A DNA stretch of 64,000 nucleotides from Anaspis maculata (lineage: Eukaryota > Arthropoda > Insecta > Coleoptera > Scraptiidae). The DNA is taken from assembly GCA_949128115.1 (NCBI GenBank), contig OX421962.1:57081787-57145786 (forward strand). The letters run 5' to 3'. Below are positions 34,601 to 47,700 of this stretch, in pieces; within the stretch, counting starts at the first letter, position 1, and each line of letters begins with the position of its first letter. Below the pieces are notes generated by a model, which saw nothing but the letters and a program-made list of their open reading frames with translations, made no database searches and was not told the DNA's origin. The translations under genes were made by a program, and so were the position numbers.

Positions 34601-37600
34601 TATTGAATTTCGTTTTGTTCGGAGGAAAGGATATCAAGCACCAGCAAGCAACGAATAAATCATTTGCGGCCGAGCCGTAGTTTCGGAGTCATGTTCAAAA
34701 ATTATTAACTACTAATCGGCACATCGCACCGATGTGAAATTTTCATTAAAATAAAGTTCAAATCATCCTCTAAATATAACTCCGCATATGTATTATGGTA
34801 AAATGATAAGATCGGGTACTTCCTCGCATGTGATAACTTTCGAGATCAGGCCGGCTTCTGAAATGCAGCATTCAACGGCGATGCCGCGTCACACTAAATT
34901 GTTATTATTGTCATTGTTTATTATTATTTCGTCAAGATTTTTCTTGGTTCGGGATACAAGGTCATGAGCTACCCAATGGAGTAAAAATTTTTCGCAAAAA
35001 CCTTTTCGTCTAGGACTAGATGCGGGGACGGACGGACGGACGGACGGACAAAGCGAGGACAAAAGCGCCTTCCCGTTTGGAGAAGTGCGCTAAAAATACG
35101 GGTTAAAGTTTCGATACAGCTAAAAATTGCTGAAAATGGTCTCCTTGGTCAGTTGAACAACACACTAAAAATACTAGGGAAATCCCTGTTCGCTCCATTG
35201 TTTTTTGGCGGAAAGAAGGTATAAGTGACATTGTTTTGGAACTATTATTTATTGAAATAGGCGTTGAAGTTCCAATTCATTCGAAAATTGCTGGAACTTG
35301 TTCCCTCAATCATGTAAACAACATAGTGAAAGTCTCAAGAAATCCTATGTCCGCTTCATCGTCTTTTGGCGGCAAAAAGGTATAAGATCATTACTTGAAA
35401 CTATTGTTCAAAATATGTGTTGAAGCTGCAATACACTTGAAAATTGCTGAAAAAAGTCTATTCAGACTAGTACAGTCAACTAACAGAGGAGACCATTTTT
35501 AGAAATTTTCAGTTGTACTGAAATTTTAACCCGTATTTCAAAAAAATAGTTTACAATATAATGTCACTTATACATTTTTGCCACCAAAAAACATGAAGCG
35601 GGCATGGGATTTCTCAGGACTTTTAGTAGGTTATTCAAGTAACAAAGGATACCTACTATTTCTCAGCAACTTTCAGCTGTGCTGAAACTTCAACTCATGT
35701 TTTAATAAATAGTCTCCAAAATAATGTCACTTGAACCTTTTTGCTGCCAAAAACCGATGAAGTGGACATAGTATTTTTCAGGACTTTAAATATGTTGTTA
35801 AGCTGACCGAGAAGACCATTTTCGGCAATTTTCAGCTGTATTAAAACTTGACCGCGTGTCTAATCGAATAGTTTTTAAAACAATGTCCCTTATACCTTTT
35901 TGCCGCTGAAAAAAAAGTATGAAGCGGACATAAGATTTCTTAGGACTTTTAACATGTTGTTCAACTGGCCGAGGAGACCATTTTCAGCAATTTTCAGCTG
36001 TATTGAAACTTCAACGCATGATTTAATTATTAGTTTGCAAAACAATGTCACTTATACCTTTTTGCCGCCAAAAAATGATGAAGCGGATTTAGGACTTTTT
36101 AGGACTTTCAATATGTTGGTCAACTGGCCGAGGAGACCATTTTCAGCAATTTTCAGCTGTATCGAAACTTCATCGCGTATTCTAATAGATAGTTTCTAAA
36201 TTATTGTCACCTACACCTTTTTGCCGCCAAAAACCGATGAAGCGGACATAGGATTTTTTAGGACTTTCAGTATGTGGTTAAGGGGTTGAAGCGGAAGCGT
36301 TCTACCAATTTTCAGACTTACGTTATTTTTTTCCAGGTTTTGGCCAATTTTAATCTAAAATGCCTGGGCTAAAAGCCGAGTTTTGGAGAAACATTGCATA
36401 GGATTTCATAACATCAACAAGGGAATCTGAGGTTAAAATACTTTAGATTATCCGGAACACCTTGAATAGGTCAGTTTTTTCCACCCCATCCTCTGGAAAT
36501 GTGTGAAATCGCCAAAATCATCGAACATGAAACACTGCATTCCACATAGAACTTGTACACTGATGCCTATCATCGAAAATACCAATTTCTTTTTCATCTT
36601 TTAGTCAATCCTATAGCCATTTACATCGGTCGCAAACTCGGGGGGATGGAATTTTACAAGTCAAGTGGGAAAACCCATCAACTCTTTGGACATGTAGCTA
36701 CGGTGGAAATTTAGCTAAGTGGGACCTCAGAACTGGAAATGCCGTGCAAACTTGGGCTGATCCATTCGGTTCTGCCTTGTATTGTTTTCAAAATGATGGT
36801 TGCTATTCAACAGTGACGGGTACTCAAGATTATGGAAGAACAGTTCTGTGGGACATCAGGCAGCCACATTGTGTTCAAGTAAGTTACCTAATCAGATTGA
36901 TCTAGATGTCTTCCTTCAATCTGGTTTCTCCTCATCAAAGACACCTCCCTCTTATTTTTAATTCGTTTCTGTACCTACCTACACTTACTTGCAAACCATC
37001 CTATCCTACATACACCCTACCTTTTGACCTGTTCCATTATTACTGAAAGTAAAGTACTGAAACTTTCAAATTCCAATAAGCACAAGTCCATTGTAGAGAT
37101 CCTGTCCATTGGTTGCTACGTCATTTGACTATTGTACAGTTGTCTGAAAAGTATCGCATACAGTGTCCACAGCAATATACAGGGTGTTACACTTTTTTTG
37201 TCAATAATTTAGGAGATGGTAGAGCATTAAAAAATTGGTACTCTTGAAAAAATTCATATCGGAAACGCATTAAACGGAGATTTTTTTTATTCATTCATTT
37301 AACGTCGGCTCATTTCCGCAACGAGGCCCACGCCGGTGTTCTTGATTCATTTCTTTACAGCAACGAATGTAATCGCTCCCATAGAGGTGTCCCAAAAATA
37401 CCATAAATTCAAGGGCCACTATCTAGGTACGTCAGAGAGTGCTGAAAAATGGCCAGAAAATCTATCTCGTTTTTCAAAAATATAGGGCTTTGAAGAAAAC
37501 TATTGAAGTCCTGAAGTAAGGAATAAATGGGGTTTTTTAAACCAAGAAATTTTAAACCATTTTTCCCCCAGAAAAATGGGGGAACTATAAAAAAAAAATA

Positions 37601-38226
37601 CTGCTCAGATGGTTCAAATTCAAAATGATGAAATATAAGATCTTTATTTCAACAATGATGGATAAGACGAGGCAACATTGTCATTGCACCTAACAATGGC
37701 AACAATAAGCTAATTGTTGGCGATTTTTTTTTCAACTTTTAAACATTTTTTTGCACTCCTTCACGTCCCTAGATTAAAATTAAATTATTGGCCATAACCC
37801 ATGAAGAGTTTCGGCTGGCTTCTCTGCCTATTCATATTGAATAGAGGACCTACAGTTTATAGTGGATTCTGAACCACAAGTGATCACTATTCCAGAGCAA
37901 GCTTCCAAGGACCAAAGTACTTGGAAGGTTTGCCCAGAACCTTGCCGAGACGTTCCTAGATAGTGCCCCTCAGTTTAATACGATACTTTTGGGAGACTTC
38001 TGTAGTGTCAAAAATTTTCTTATGCTTCAATGTAATTTTACAGATGTACTTCATACAGCATTGTAAAAGTGCAAATAATAGTTCACCTGTATATGGATTG
38101 GCATTCGACACTCAGTTTCTATTCACAGCCACCGACCGACACCTCAACGTACTAGACTTTGCAACATGGAAAGGAAATTTGAAAGATTATCAAATGTTCT
38201 CGAATGCCCAGAGACCGAGAATATGA
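28084..38226 (+). CDS. FBXW4: FBXW4-like F-box/WD40 protein, 420 residues (5 exons)
   Basis: Exons are 28084-28271, 28338-28637, 28686-29003, 36605-36878 and 38044-38226; all introns are GT-AG and the joined 1263 nt keep one frame. Residues 1-45 are an F-box (DLPPELLLRILHFLD, LTCKQFRKF) that would bind Skp1 in an SCF ubiquitin ligase. WD40 blades follow (FWLWDRDKN, NGYVNIYK, LAKWDLRTGN, VLWDIRQP, LNVLDF). The VRISKNW segment after the F-box, the GILQVKWENPSTLWTCSYGG blade and the SSPVYGLAF...LNVLDF C terminus align by eye with vertebrate FBXW4 (dactylin), which is of similar length. Intron 3 is 7.6 kb and filled by transposons. An acceptor (TTTTTCAG, ending at 28075) just before the ATG suggests a non-coding 5' exon. 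The gene converges on PANK. Substrates are unknown. Identification rests on recalled family sequence. Confidence 0.92.
29149..29369. mobile_element. Hairpin MITE in FBXW4 intron 3
   Basis: The roughly 100-bp arms begin GGTACAGTTGGGAGCGAAAT and mirror almost perfectly, with TA on both outer sides (29149-29150 and 29368-29369), consistent with a TA duplication. Confidence 0.85.
30051..30216. mobile_element. Hairpin MITE in FBXW4 intron 3
   Basis: AGGTGCGTTCAGTCAGCTTA, continuing through TTAGCCGCAAGTTT and TTTTAGTCGTAAGCGCAGC, is mirrored nearly perfectly on the right. The arms are about 63 bp around a 40-bp loop. Confidence 0.85.
31619..31655. repeat. (AAT)n microsatellite
   Basis: About twelve AAT units lie in FBXW4 intron 3. 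Confidence 0.9.
31930..32123. mobile_element. Small GC-rich MITE with 14-bp inverted ends
   Basis: AATGGACCTTTTCA (31930-31943) and TGAAAAGGTCCATT (32110-32123) are exact mirrors. The interior (GCTGCGCGGTACGAGCGCGC) is more GC-rich than the surroundings. No target duplication was found. Confidence 0.6.
33025..35092 (+). mobile_element. Helentron/DINE-like element, copy 2, inside element R
   Basis: The 5' CAGTAGCGCACTTCC (TAGCGCA at 33204) and 3' GAGAAGTGCGCTA (ending at 35092) are subterminal inverted repeats. The 3' end folds on AGCGCCTTCCC. It contains about four minisatellite units with ATATGGCGGCCAAGATGG, two units of another repeat (AAAGTTCAAAT..CTCTAAATATAA near 34363 and 34753), and a GGAC tract. 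The host array unit breaks off near 33020 and resumes at 35095, which brackets the insertion. The exact 5' boundary is uncertain. Confidence 0.65.
35025..35050. repeat. (GGAC)n microsatellite at the 3' end of the Helentron-like element
   Basis: Six or so GGAC units are followed by AAAGCG, as at 12481-12516. Confidence 0.85.
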
Positions 38227-38281
38227 AAATATGTATGTTTATTTTACGCAACGATAAATTTTACATTAATTAAATAAGTTA

Positions 38282-38287
38282 AATAAA
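38282..38287 (+). terminator. Polyadenylation signal AATAAA of FBXW4
   Basis: AATAAA lies 55 bases after the FBXW4 stop codon, in the 500-bp convergent gap with PANK. Confidence 0.6.
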
Positions 38288-38725
38288 TTACAAAATATTG
38301 ATTATGTGCATTACCTTCTTTTTTTTTCAAAATAATTGCAGTATAAATGGACTGGTGTGCGTAATAATTAGTTTCACTATTAATTAATTAAATAGCCCAC
38401 ACCTAAAAACCAGCGCGATTATTACTAAAAATATTTCACTCTGGAAGTAATTTCAGCTGTATAAAAAAAAATCCAAATGTTGTACTTGCTACAAAGTAAA
38501 GAAACAAAAAAAAAGAGACAAAGGACAATCACTTATAAAACTCTACATTAATCTGAATGTATATTATAAAAGCATTATGATTAATAATATAAAAACTACA
38601 GAACGCTTGTATCTTATACACTCATTCGCGTTTAACGTCTCAACAACAAGATTGGTGGTACTTTAGTCTGACACCTTCACTTTGGAATGTTCATCATAAT
38701 AAATAGCTAACTTGGAAAAGACCCT

Positions 38726-41700
38726 TTAGTTTCTATCGTGAAACTGCAGTAAACATCCGATGGCACCGAAGTAGCCTTCATGTTCTAAAAACAGTGCTTT
38801 CATCGTACCCTTCGACCAGTAGTCCATGGCGTATGCTAACAGCTTCATAGCTATCGGGTTCACCCTGAGAAAATTGCCCATAAACACCACCTGTCGATAA
38901 TCAGAAAATTAGGGAGAAAATACATTTGGCAGTTTCAAGCTTACCCTGTCCAGGTTCTCTTGGATAGCACACATCCGTGCGATCGAACCGATGTTGTTGG
39001 TTATGGTGACGAGAGTTGCCCGCGCCAGGTCCTGTCTGCTCACCTTGCTGCGCCTATCTCGTGAATTCATTTGTCCAAAGCTACACAAGGCCGAGAAACT
39101 TCAATGGCACCAATAGAGCACATAGCGCAATAAATATAGAAGAAATTGCAACAAATTACAAGAAGCAGAAAGGAATTAATAAAACAAAAAAGGGTGAAGA
39201 AAGATGGAAGAAGCACGTGAAGGATAAAAAAATGGGAAAAAAGCAATTTCGTTTTTTTTTCAACTACGAGAACTTGGAAGAAAATTTACCTGCTAGCTAC
39301 CAGATCTCCAGGCAGACCGAACCTTTCGTAATCTCCTCCATAAATGTCGCGTACCAATTTGTCGACGTGGGTGTTGTCCCCTTCCGCAGCCAGCTGGATG
39401 GCCTCCTCAAACGTGTTACAACCAGTCAAAAGGCAGCACAGGCCAAGGAAAGTGCCGCCTCCCAAACTGTAATTTGCCAAAAAAAATTAAGGCTGCTTGA
39501 CTTCTATTTATCAATGTTCTAGATGAAAATCAAAATGGTTATCTTCCAAAGACGTGTGCTCTTGATTTCAAGAGAATGACAGTGGTACTGGCAACCTCGA
39601 ATTACATGGAATTAATGCCAAAATATCCTATGATTCCTATGTATTTCCATTTTCAAATTTGGAAAAACAATACAGCAACAACAAAATAGAGCAAAATGCA
39701 AACTAATGCCATCCACACCCCAGCGCAGATACGCTAAGCCTAAGTAAGCGTGATTTACATGGTGGTACAAGGCTTAGATGAGAATGAGAATTTATTTTGT
39801 GTTTTACAAAATTACAATTGTTCACACACGTCAAGTAAAATATTTATATAAATATCAGAGACCTGTACAACCTGTAGATGTAGAGGATGTTCTCGCGAAA
39901 CGAACACCCCCCCACCCATTGAAAAACTTTCCTAGAACAATTTTTTCTGTAGTTTCTGAATATGTCAAGTATAATTTTCCATCAACACAATCGATGCACG
40001 GTGTTATTCCTCGTGTTATTCTAATTACAAAAATGCGTGACACTTCTATAATTTTTTCAGAAAAAATCTGGAAATTTTCAATGGCATCTAAATGTTTTTT
40101 TTTTAGAATGAAATGTTACACTTTTAAAAAAATATTTTGTTTTCGATGGAAACAGAAACTATATGGAAAAATAACTGACTCGTATTTTTTTATTTAGCCA
40201 AAAATCGTATCATTTGGCCGCAATAAATAAACGAAATTCCTATATTCTGCCTATTTCTGACGTCATTTACACAGGCAGTATAGGCGGTGACTCGCTGTGA
40301 CGTCAGAAATGGTTGATGTTATTTATTTATTGCGCCCAAACGATACGGTTTTTGACTGAATAAAAAAACACGGGTCAATTATTTTTCAATGTAATTTCCA
40401 TTTCAATCAAAAAATTTTTTTAGTATAATACTCTAACTATAACTATGATGGATCAATTTCAGAACTCAAACAGGTACCCATGTCCAGAATATTTTGTTTT
40501 ACTTTTAAATGACATAAAATGACTAATAAAATATCCGGGACATATCTGAAATGGATCCATCATTCTAAAAAAAAAATGTTATGTGAGATGTCATTGTAAA
40601 TTTTTCAATTTTTTTTTCTCAGAAATAAATGTAGAAGTGTCATGCATTTTTCAATCAGGATAACAATGTGCATTGATTGTGGTGATGTAATACAGAATAT
40701 TTCTAAAAATGCAAAAAAAATGTGACGCTGTATATGGCACGAAATGGAAAATAATTATACTTGACATATTCAGAAACTACGGAAAAATTGTTCCAGGAAA
40801 GTTCTTCCCTTGAATTATCATGAAGGGAAAGTTTTTTATGGGGGGAGTATCCGTCTCGCGTGAACATCCTGTACCTACTAGCATTAAATTTGGTTCTTGC
40901 TGCCCGTGCTTTCACATTCAAGTGCTCACCCTACCATTTTATCTGCAACACTACCCATATTTACCTTGTGCCTGAGATTCTTTTGTAGTTTGTAGCCGAA
41001 TAGACCGCCAAAACGCTAACACCCGAACCGATGTTGACGAGAAGGAAGGGGTACGGGTTTGAAAAGTTATAATTCACTTTAGTGCAGGAAGCTTCGTCAG
41101 TTGGATTCGCCCAATAGTAACATTCCGTGGGATTTTGTGCGTCGGTATATTGTAATCCCTTGAGGAGCGAATCAAATTCGTCAAATTTTTCTAGTTTCAT
41201 GTTGACTTCCTGTGAATCAAAAAAGCCTCCGTTATTTCATTTCTTGGAACACTGCTCCTTCATAAGCTACATCAAATTTAGAAGAACTTACCCTGTCAAA
41301 ATCACCTTCAAATTTGTATGCTCCACCTCCAGTGGCACAAACCGTTGTTACCAGATTTGCCATGCCTTTTGATTTGGCCAGGGCCAGAAAGTTCTTCATT
41401 TCGCTGGACGGGAACCTTATGAAGTGCAACGTTCCTCGTCTGCCTTTTATGCAGACGTCGTCCATCTAAAAATCGAAAACTCATCAAATTTTCAACATCC
41501 ATCCCAAAGCATGTCAGAAAACGTATGATTCGATAGTGTACAGACTGGTTGAACGCATACCCTCATCCTTTCCTAGACTTGAGCGGACATACCCTGGAAA
41601 CACTAGAAAGCTTAATGATCATTAAATGATCGTCATTCAACTTCCCTTGCTGTCGCGCTGTCTTGGCGACAGCAAGGGAAGTTGGATGACGATCCATCGT

Positions 41701-44700
41701 TAATGATCATTAAGCTTTCTATAGTGTGTCCAGGATATAATGCACCTCACCTGATAGATATCACCAATCCTATATCCTCAACTATGCACTTGCAAAAAGC
41801 AATTTGGGGCTACCTCTACCTCCCTTTATTCCTATATTCGTTTCTAGTATGTCTCAAATCAATCTCTCATGTCCCATGAGGCGACCTATTTCTCATCTCC
41901 TGTAAGCATTTGCTTATTAGTCCAGTCACTGGGTAGTATTAATAAAAAATAAGCATAAGAATTTGCCTAGATATTTGTGAAGTTGCTAAGCAGACTTTCC
42001 CTGGCAACGCTCCAAGCAAATGCTCATGCTTATTTTTTATTAATACCACCGTCTTTCTACTAAAAATAGTAAAGGGCTTAAATTTTATACACACGTTCCT
42101 CTGATGGTCACAATGAGCTATAAAAAGTCCCCTAAAATCCCAGCTTAGGAACCCATGATAATAGCCATCAAGTGTTAGAAACTCGTTTTTTACACAAAGA
42201 CACACCTTATCAATTCGAATTGAAATAAAGGTTCTTGTCAAAATAGTCCCAGGTGATTATAGTCCTGGGAAACACTCCAGGGTGGCCAGATGCAAACTAC
42301 CTTGAAAAGAAACCATGGAAAAAATTTCGATCGCAACTGTGCCTAAACGACATGGTGTACTTACAGTTCAGTCTTATTGGCGTTTAGTGGACTCACATCC
42401 GGTTCCACCAGCGAATTCAATTATTGTTAGCTAATTGAGACATTTTCTCTGATGGATTCTAGGTCAGTGCTGGTTGAATGACCACGGAAAATGCATACAA
42501 GCTGTTGCGGTCCAAACATTTTTCCATAATCGTTCGTGAAACTTGTGTTTTCTGTGGTCACTAAAGCCAATATTCACCAGAGAAAATATCTCAATTGATT
42601 AACAATGATTAAATTCGCTGGTGGAACTGGCAATTAATCTTGTATTTTGGCGTAGGGCATTGCCATTTGGCACGATGATAGTACATATCTATACATCACT
42701 TCAGGAAATGGTGCCACGGTGGCTCCACTTGCAGACGACGTAAACAGGATATTCAATTGACCATATTATTTATTTAGAGCGCAGTCGCAGATCGGGGAGA
42801 GAGACAACCACATGTGCTGGGTTGAAACTCCCATAAGAATATGCATGTTGAATGACTTTGTAAAATGATCAATTCAAGGTGCAAATTGACAATTTCAACG
42901 AATGTATAACATAGCAAGTGTGTAAAAAGAAACACCTGATCTACTTTTCACCATAATGAAATGGAAAATCTTGCTGTGAAGTTTATGCGAAGCAATTTAG
43001 AATGGGGTTTTTGAATCCAAAACAATTTCAAATTACCCGCCATATTTTATTGCACAACTTCCGCTAACGAGAATTTTGACAGCGCTTGAAAGCGAACCGA
43101 GCGTCAGCCGTCACGTAATAGTATGGTTAAAAATGTTAAAACGTCCCAAGAATCAAGAAAACACCTTGAAATCGTAAATTCTGACAGCGACAGCAAAGTT
43201 CCAGCATGCTGTGGCGCGCGAGATCTTCTACTGCAGTGCGCATGGTTACAGGCACATACCTAACTTACAAATGACCAGTGGAAGGGGAAAGTGAGAATAA
43301 TTAATATGGTCTATAGGCAATTAAAAAATTCCAACTCGTGAACCAAAAGAGTTGGAGTGATAAAAAATACCAAGCGTCTAACCGCGTCTTAATATTTTCA
43401 GCCGTTTTTGAAAAATCCTGGAATTAGTGGTCAGTTTCATGGAAATTGACATTTTTAGATGAATCAGTGATTTTTCGAGATATTTGGTAATTCCACAAAG
43501 AGTGACAAAGACTCAAAAGAGTGGCGTCAAGAATGAAATGCCATGATTGTGTTGACACCGTCCCTGTCTACTATCTTCGAAAATAATGCCAGTAAACTGT
43601 TTTTTCTTTTTCAGTCGACATCTGGAATTCGACCATTATTGAATAAGCGCTAGTACCGATTGATTTTCTTCTTTTTTCACCCTTTTAGAGTGATCCAACT
43701 TGAATTTCAATGACAGTGCCATTGACATTTTCAAAACGCCAAGATTTTTGTCCATCTCAAAGTGATATTTGTACACAAGAAACATGTACAAAGTGAATCA
43801 TGGAGCAAATAACGACAAATAAACGCGTTAAAATAGAAAAAACGGGTGTTCGCAAAAGTTGACATTGTGATCGTCGTGAATTTTTCTGTTTTCAAAATCG
43901 ACCTCCTGAACGCGCAATTTGGGATTTGATCAAGATAGTCGAGCAAAACTGGGTCTGTAGCCAACATTAAATGTCAGCGAAACAATGTTATGTTTGATGT
44001 TAGCTATAGACCCAGTTTTGCTCATATACCTATCTGGATCAAATTCCAAATTACGCGTTTATAAGGTCGATATTGAAAACCAAAATATTCACGTCGACCA
44101 CAATATGAACTTTTTTTGAACAACCATATTTCCATTTTAACGCGTTTATTGGTTGTTACTGCTCCATGATCTACTTTGTACATGTTTCTTGTGTACACAT
44201 ATCACTTTGAGATGGACAAATATCTTGCCGTTTTGAAAATGTAGCACTGTCATTGTAAAGCTCAAGTTGGATCACCCTTTAATGATAATGGTCAGAGGCA
44301 AAAATCTAAACGCAAAAATAATCATTCCCAGTGAGTAACTTTTCTTCAATTGACCATAATCCGGACCATATAAATTGAAATTCCAAAATTACTCCTCAAG
44401 GCTAGAAACACACATTTCATACTCCCTGCAAGTGGAACCACCGTGGCAACACTTTTTTTAAAAGTAAGGTACGGGTATGTACTACCATCGTGCCAAATGA
44501 CTATGCTCTACGCCAAAAGACAAGCCTGGTTGGACTGATTATAAATTGGAGACAAAAAAAAAATCGAAAAGGATGAGTTTTTGAGTGAAAAGTCCTTTTT
44601 TTCAGGATATTTTCAAGATATTTAAGAACAGACCAAACTTGAATTCTATTCCACATCAAAAAAGATGTAGGATTCTTCTCAACACCCTTATTCATCTTTT

Positions 44701-47700
44701 CAATAGTCAATTTGACCATGGAAAACGTCAAAATGCTGTAAAACTCGAAAAATGGGTCCAACAGCTAGTTTCGGTCAAATAATAGTATATTATATACCAA
44801 GGTTGAGAATAGTATATTATTCAACAAGCGGGTAATGATTGCTTCTTACTCATGAGGATGCAGTTTGCCGACACGAGCCTTGGCGAGTGTCGTAAAGCAT
44901 CCTCATGAGTAATAGCCATTACTATGCTTTATCCGGTCTTATTGAAAAATGCAGGCATGTATGCGCGTGATAATGCGTGCATTATTTAATAGGATTGGAT
45001 AAAGCATTATTATGACCATGACTGAAGCGCCAGTTTAGATCCCGAAGCGCAGCTGAAGGATAATGGCATCAAAACGAAGGAACATTTTTGCTCAATAACA
45101 ATTAAAAAATAAAAATAGTAGGTAGCACTGAAAATTGCAGGAATTTTGAAATTACAATTGTGATTCTTGATTGCATTTGTTTTCAGGTCCAGTAGTCGGG
45201 GTGCTACGATTTTGAATACCGCAAATGAATTAGACGGGATGCCCTTTGGCATGATAACTACTCATACCAAGGTGATTAATTTTCTCCAAGGATGCGTCAA
45301 CATTTCCCACTCAGAAAAAAAGATGGCGACGATTTTTGACAGGATCTGAATTTTTGTAAAACATAGGCATGTGGGATATGTTTTCTTACTAATTTTGACC
45401 TCCTGAACACGAATATCGAGTTTATTTTCACATTAGAAATCAAATCGACCTCATATTTCACATCTGAAAACCGCAAAAATAGCAGATTCTCGCTTATTTT
45501 CGAATTGAAAATTTTGTGTGCCATTTACAGCGATTTCCAGCCTTGAGCTTGTTAAATAGATCTCACAGAACAAGTTAACAGTGTAAGTTCTGCAAAATAA
45601 CTCTACAAACATCGCCTGGGTGCGCCCCAAAACATACAAAATATGGGCTCTGGGAGCACATTTTTCTGCGACTGATTAAGAAATGTAATTGTGAAATGGA
45701 AAATGTTTTGTAATATATTTTACTGTTTTATATAGGAAACTTACATATACTAAGCATTTATCCACATACAATGGCAGTTTCAGATGAAAAACTGAAAAAA
45801 TAAATTTTCATGATTTGTTGATAAGTTTTTTTTCAATTATACTAAAAAACGTAGCTTTGATTTTGATGAAGTTTTCCATCAAGGTAAAACATCAAGAGAT
45901 CTTTCTCACCTGAAACAACCACTTTAGCTCAAAGTTTCGGTGTAGTAGCGACTCATAATTATTAAAACATTTTCGTCAGACTTGCGGTTGCCAAACATCC
46001 AGAAAAGCGTCTTTTGATTTTAAAGTTTTGTCTTTTAACTTGTTCTAGAATGCAACATACGGCTGATGGTGAATCTTCGGTTCAAAGTTGTTTTCTATGA
46101 GTATTTCTATCTTTCCCATGAACTCATTGAGGTGTCTGGAAATTTTCGGACTGGATATGAATTAACGGCAAAGGGCAGTAGGATCTTCAGTGTTATTACT
46201 ATGGCACCAATTCAAAATTTGTTGTCTTGTGTGTGTTGGAATTTGAGAGAATGGAAGTATAGTGTTTTCAGTGAAGGCGAAAAAACACCTAGGACGTGAA
46301 CAGGCATAGAAAGCGGACGTGGAAAACATATGAAAAAGTGATCAGGTAGGCACCAAGACCTCGACCAAGATCTTTTCAACATTTCAACTCTTTATTTTGC
46401 AACTATAGAACCTATAATACATGATGTATGTTTTCATGCTCTGTGGCTTGTCCACGTCCTAAACGCTTTTGAGCCTCCATTGATAGCTCATTACTTCCAT
46501 TCTCGCAAACTTCGTCACACACAAGACAACAAATTTCAAGTTGGTGGCATAGGAATACGAATAACACTGAAGATCCTACTGACCTTCGCCGTTGGTGCAT
46601 ATTATCCAGTCCAGAAGTTTCTAGACATGAATCAGTTCACGGGCGAGACAGAAAACTTCAAGCCAAAGCTTAACCATCAGCCGTATGTTGCATTCCAGAA
46701 CAAGTTCAAAGAAGGACTTTGAAATTATTAAAAGACGCTTTTCTGATGTTTGACAATCGCGGATCTGATGAAAATCTTTTATATTATCTGAAACTTTGAG
46801 CTAGGGTGGTTGTTCCAGGTGAGAAAGGTCTCTTGATGTATTTACCTTGATAAAAACATCATCAAAATCAAAGCTACGTTTTTTTGGTATCAATTGTACC
46901 TGTTATAAAAAAGTTATGAACAAATCATGAAAATTTGTTTTTTATATTTTGTTTCAAATTGCCATGGTATGTTGATAAATGCTTGGTATGTGTTAGCTTA
47001 TATATTAAACAGTAAAACATATTGCAAAACATTCTTCCTTTCACACTTATATTCCCCAACCAGCCGCAGCAAAATATGTCCCAGCGCCCATTTTTGGTAT
47101 GATTTGAGGCGCACCCTGGCCATGTTTGAAGGGTTATTTTGCAGAACTTGCACTGTTAACTTGTTCCATGGGATCTATTTAACGAGCTCAAGGCTGGAAA
47201 TCGCTGTAAATGGCACACAAAATTTTCAATTCGAAAATAAGCGAGAGTCTGCTATTTTTCCGGTTTTCAGATGTGAAATATGAGGTCGATTTGATTCCTA
47301 ATGTGAAAATTAACTCGATATTCGTGTTCAGAAGGTCAAAATTAGTAAGAAAACATATCCCGCATGCCTATGTTTTACAAAAATTTAGGTCCTGTCAAAA
47401 ATCGTCGCCATCTTTTTTTCTGAGTGGGAAATGATGACGCATCCTTAGCGAAAATTGATCACCTTGGTATAAGTAGTCATCATACCAAAGGGCATCCCGT
47501 CTAATTCATTTGCGGTATTTTGCCATTTTATGTCGCGTACCACACCGACTACAGGTCATTCTTCACACTCAGAAAAAATAATCTTCGGTAGGTCAGAGCA
47601 GACCTCTCTTAATCAGTTTTCATTAATTTAGCCACACAAGAAAACGACGAATTGTCATGTTTGGTGCTATTATCGATCAGTTCTTATCCGGTGAGTCCAT

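Larger units (their letters stand above)
32210..36371. mobile_element. Palindromic element R with opposed satellite arrays
   Basis: The ends TAGCCCAGGCATTTTAG and CTAAAATGCCTGGGCTA are flanked by AAA on both sides. Inside, units of about 155-165 bp (marker GAAGTCCTAAAAAATCC...CCGCTTCAT) run forward at about 32294, 32453, 32615, 32768, 32925, 35157 and 35322, then run inverted at about 35593, 35758, 35920, 36078 and 36239. The turning point is near 35465. A separate element (33025-35092) interrupts the forward arm. It lies in FBXW4 intron 3. Confidence 0.85.

Noticed and set aside
39016..39522. Plus-strand frame of 168 residues.
   Set aside because: It is antisense to PANK exons at 38945-39080 and 39290-39466, which match the kinase family clearly.
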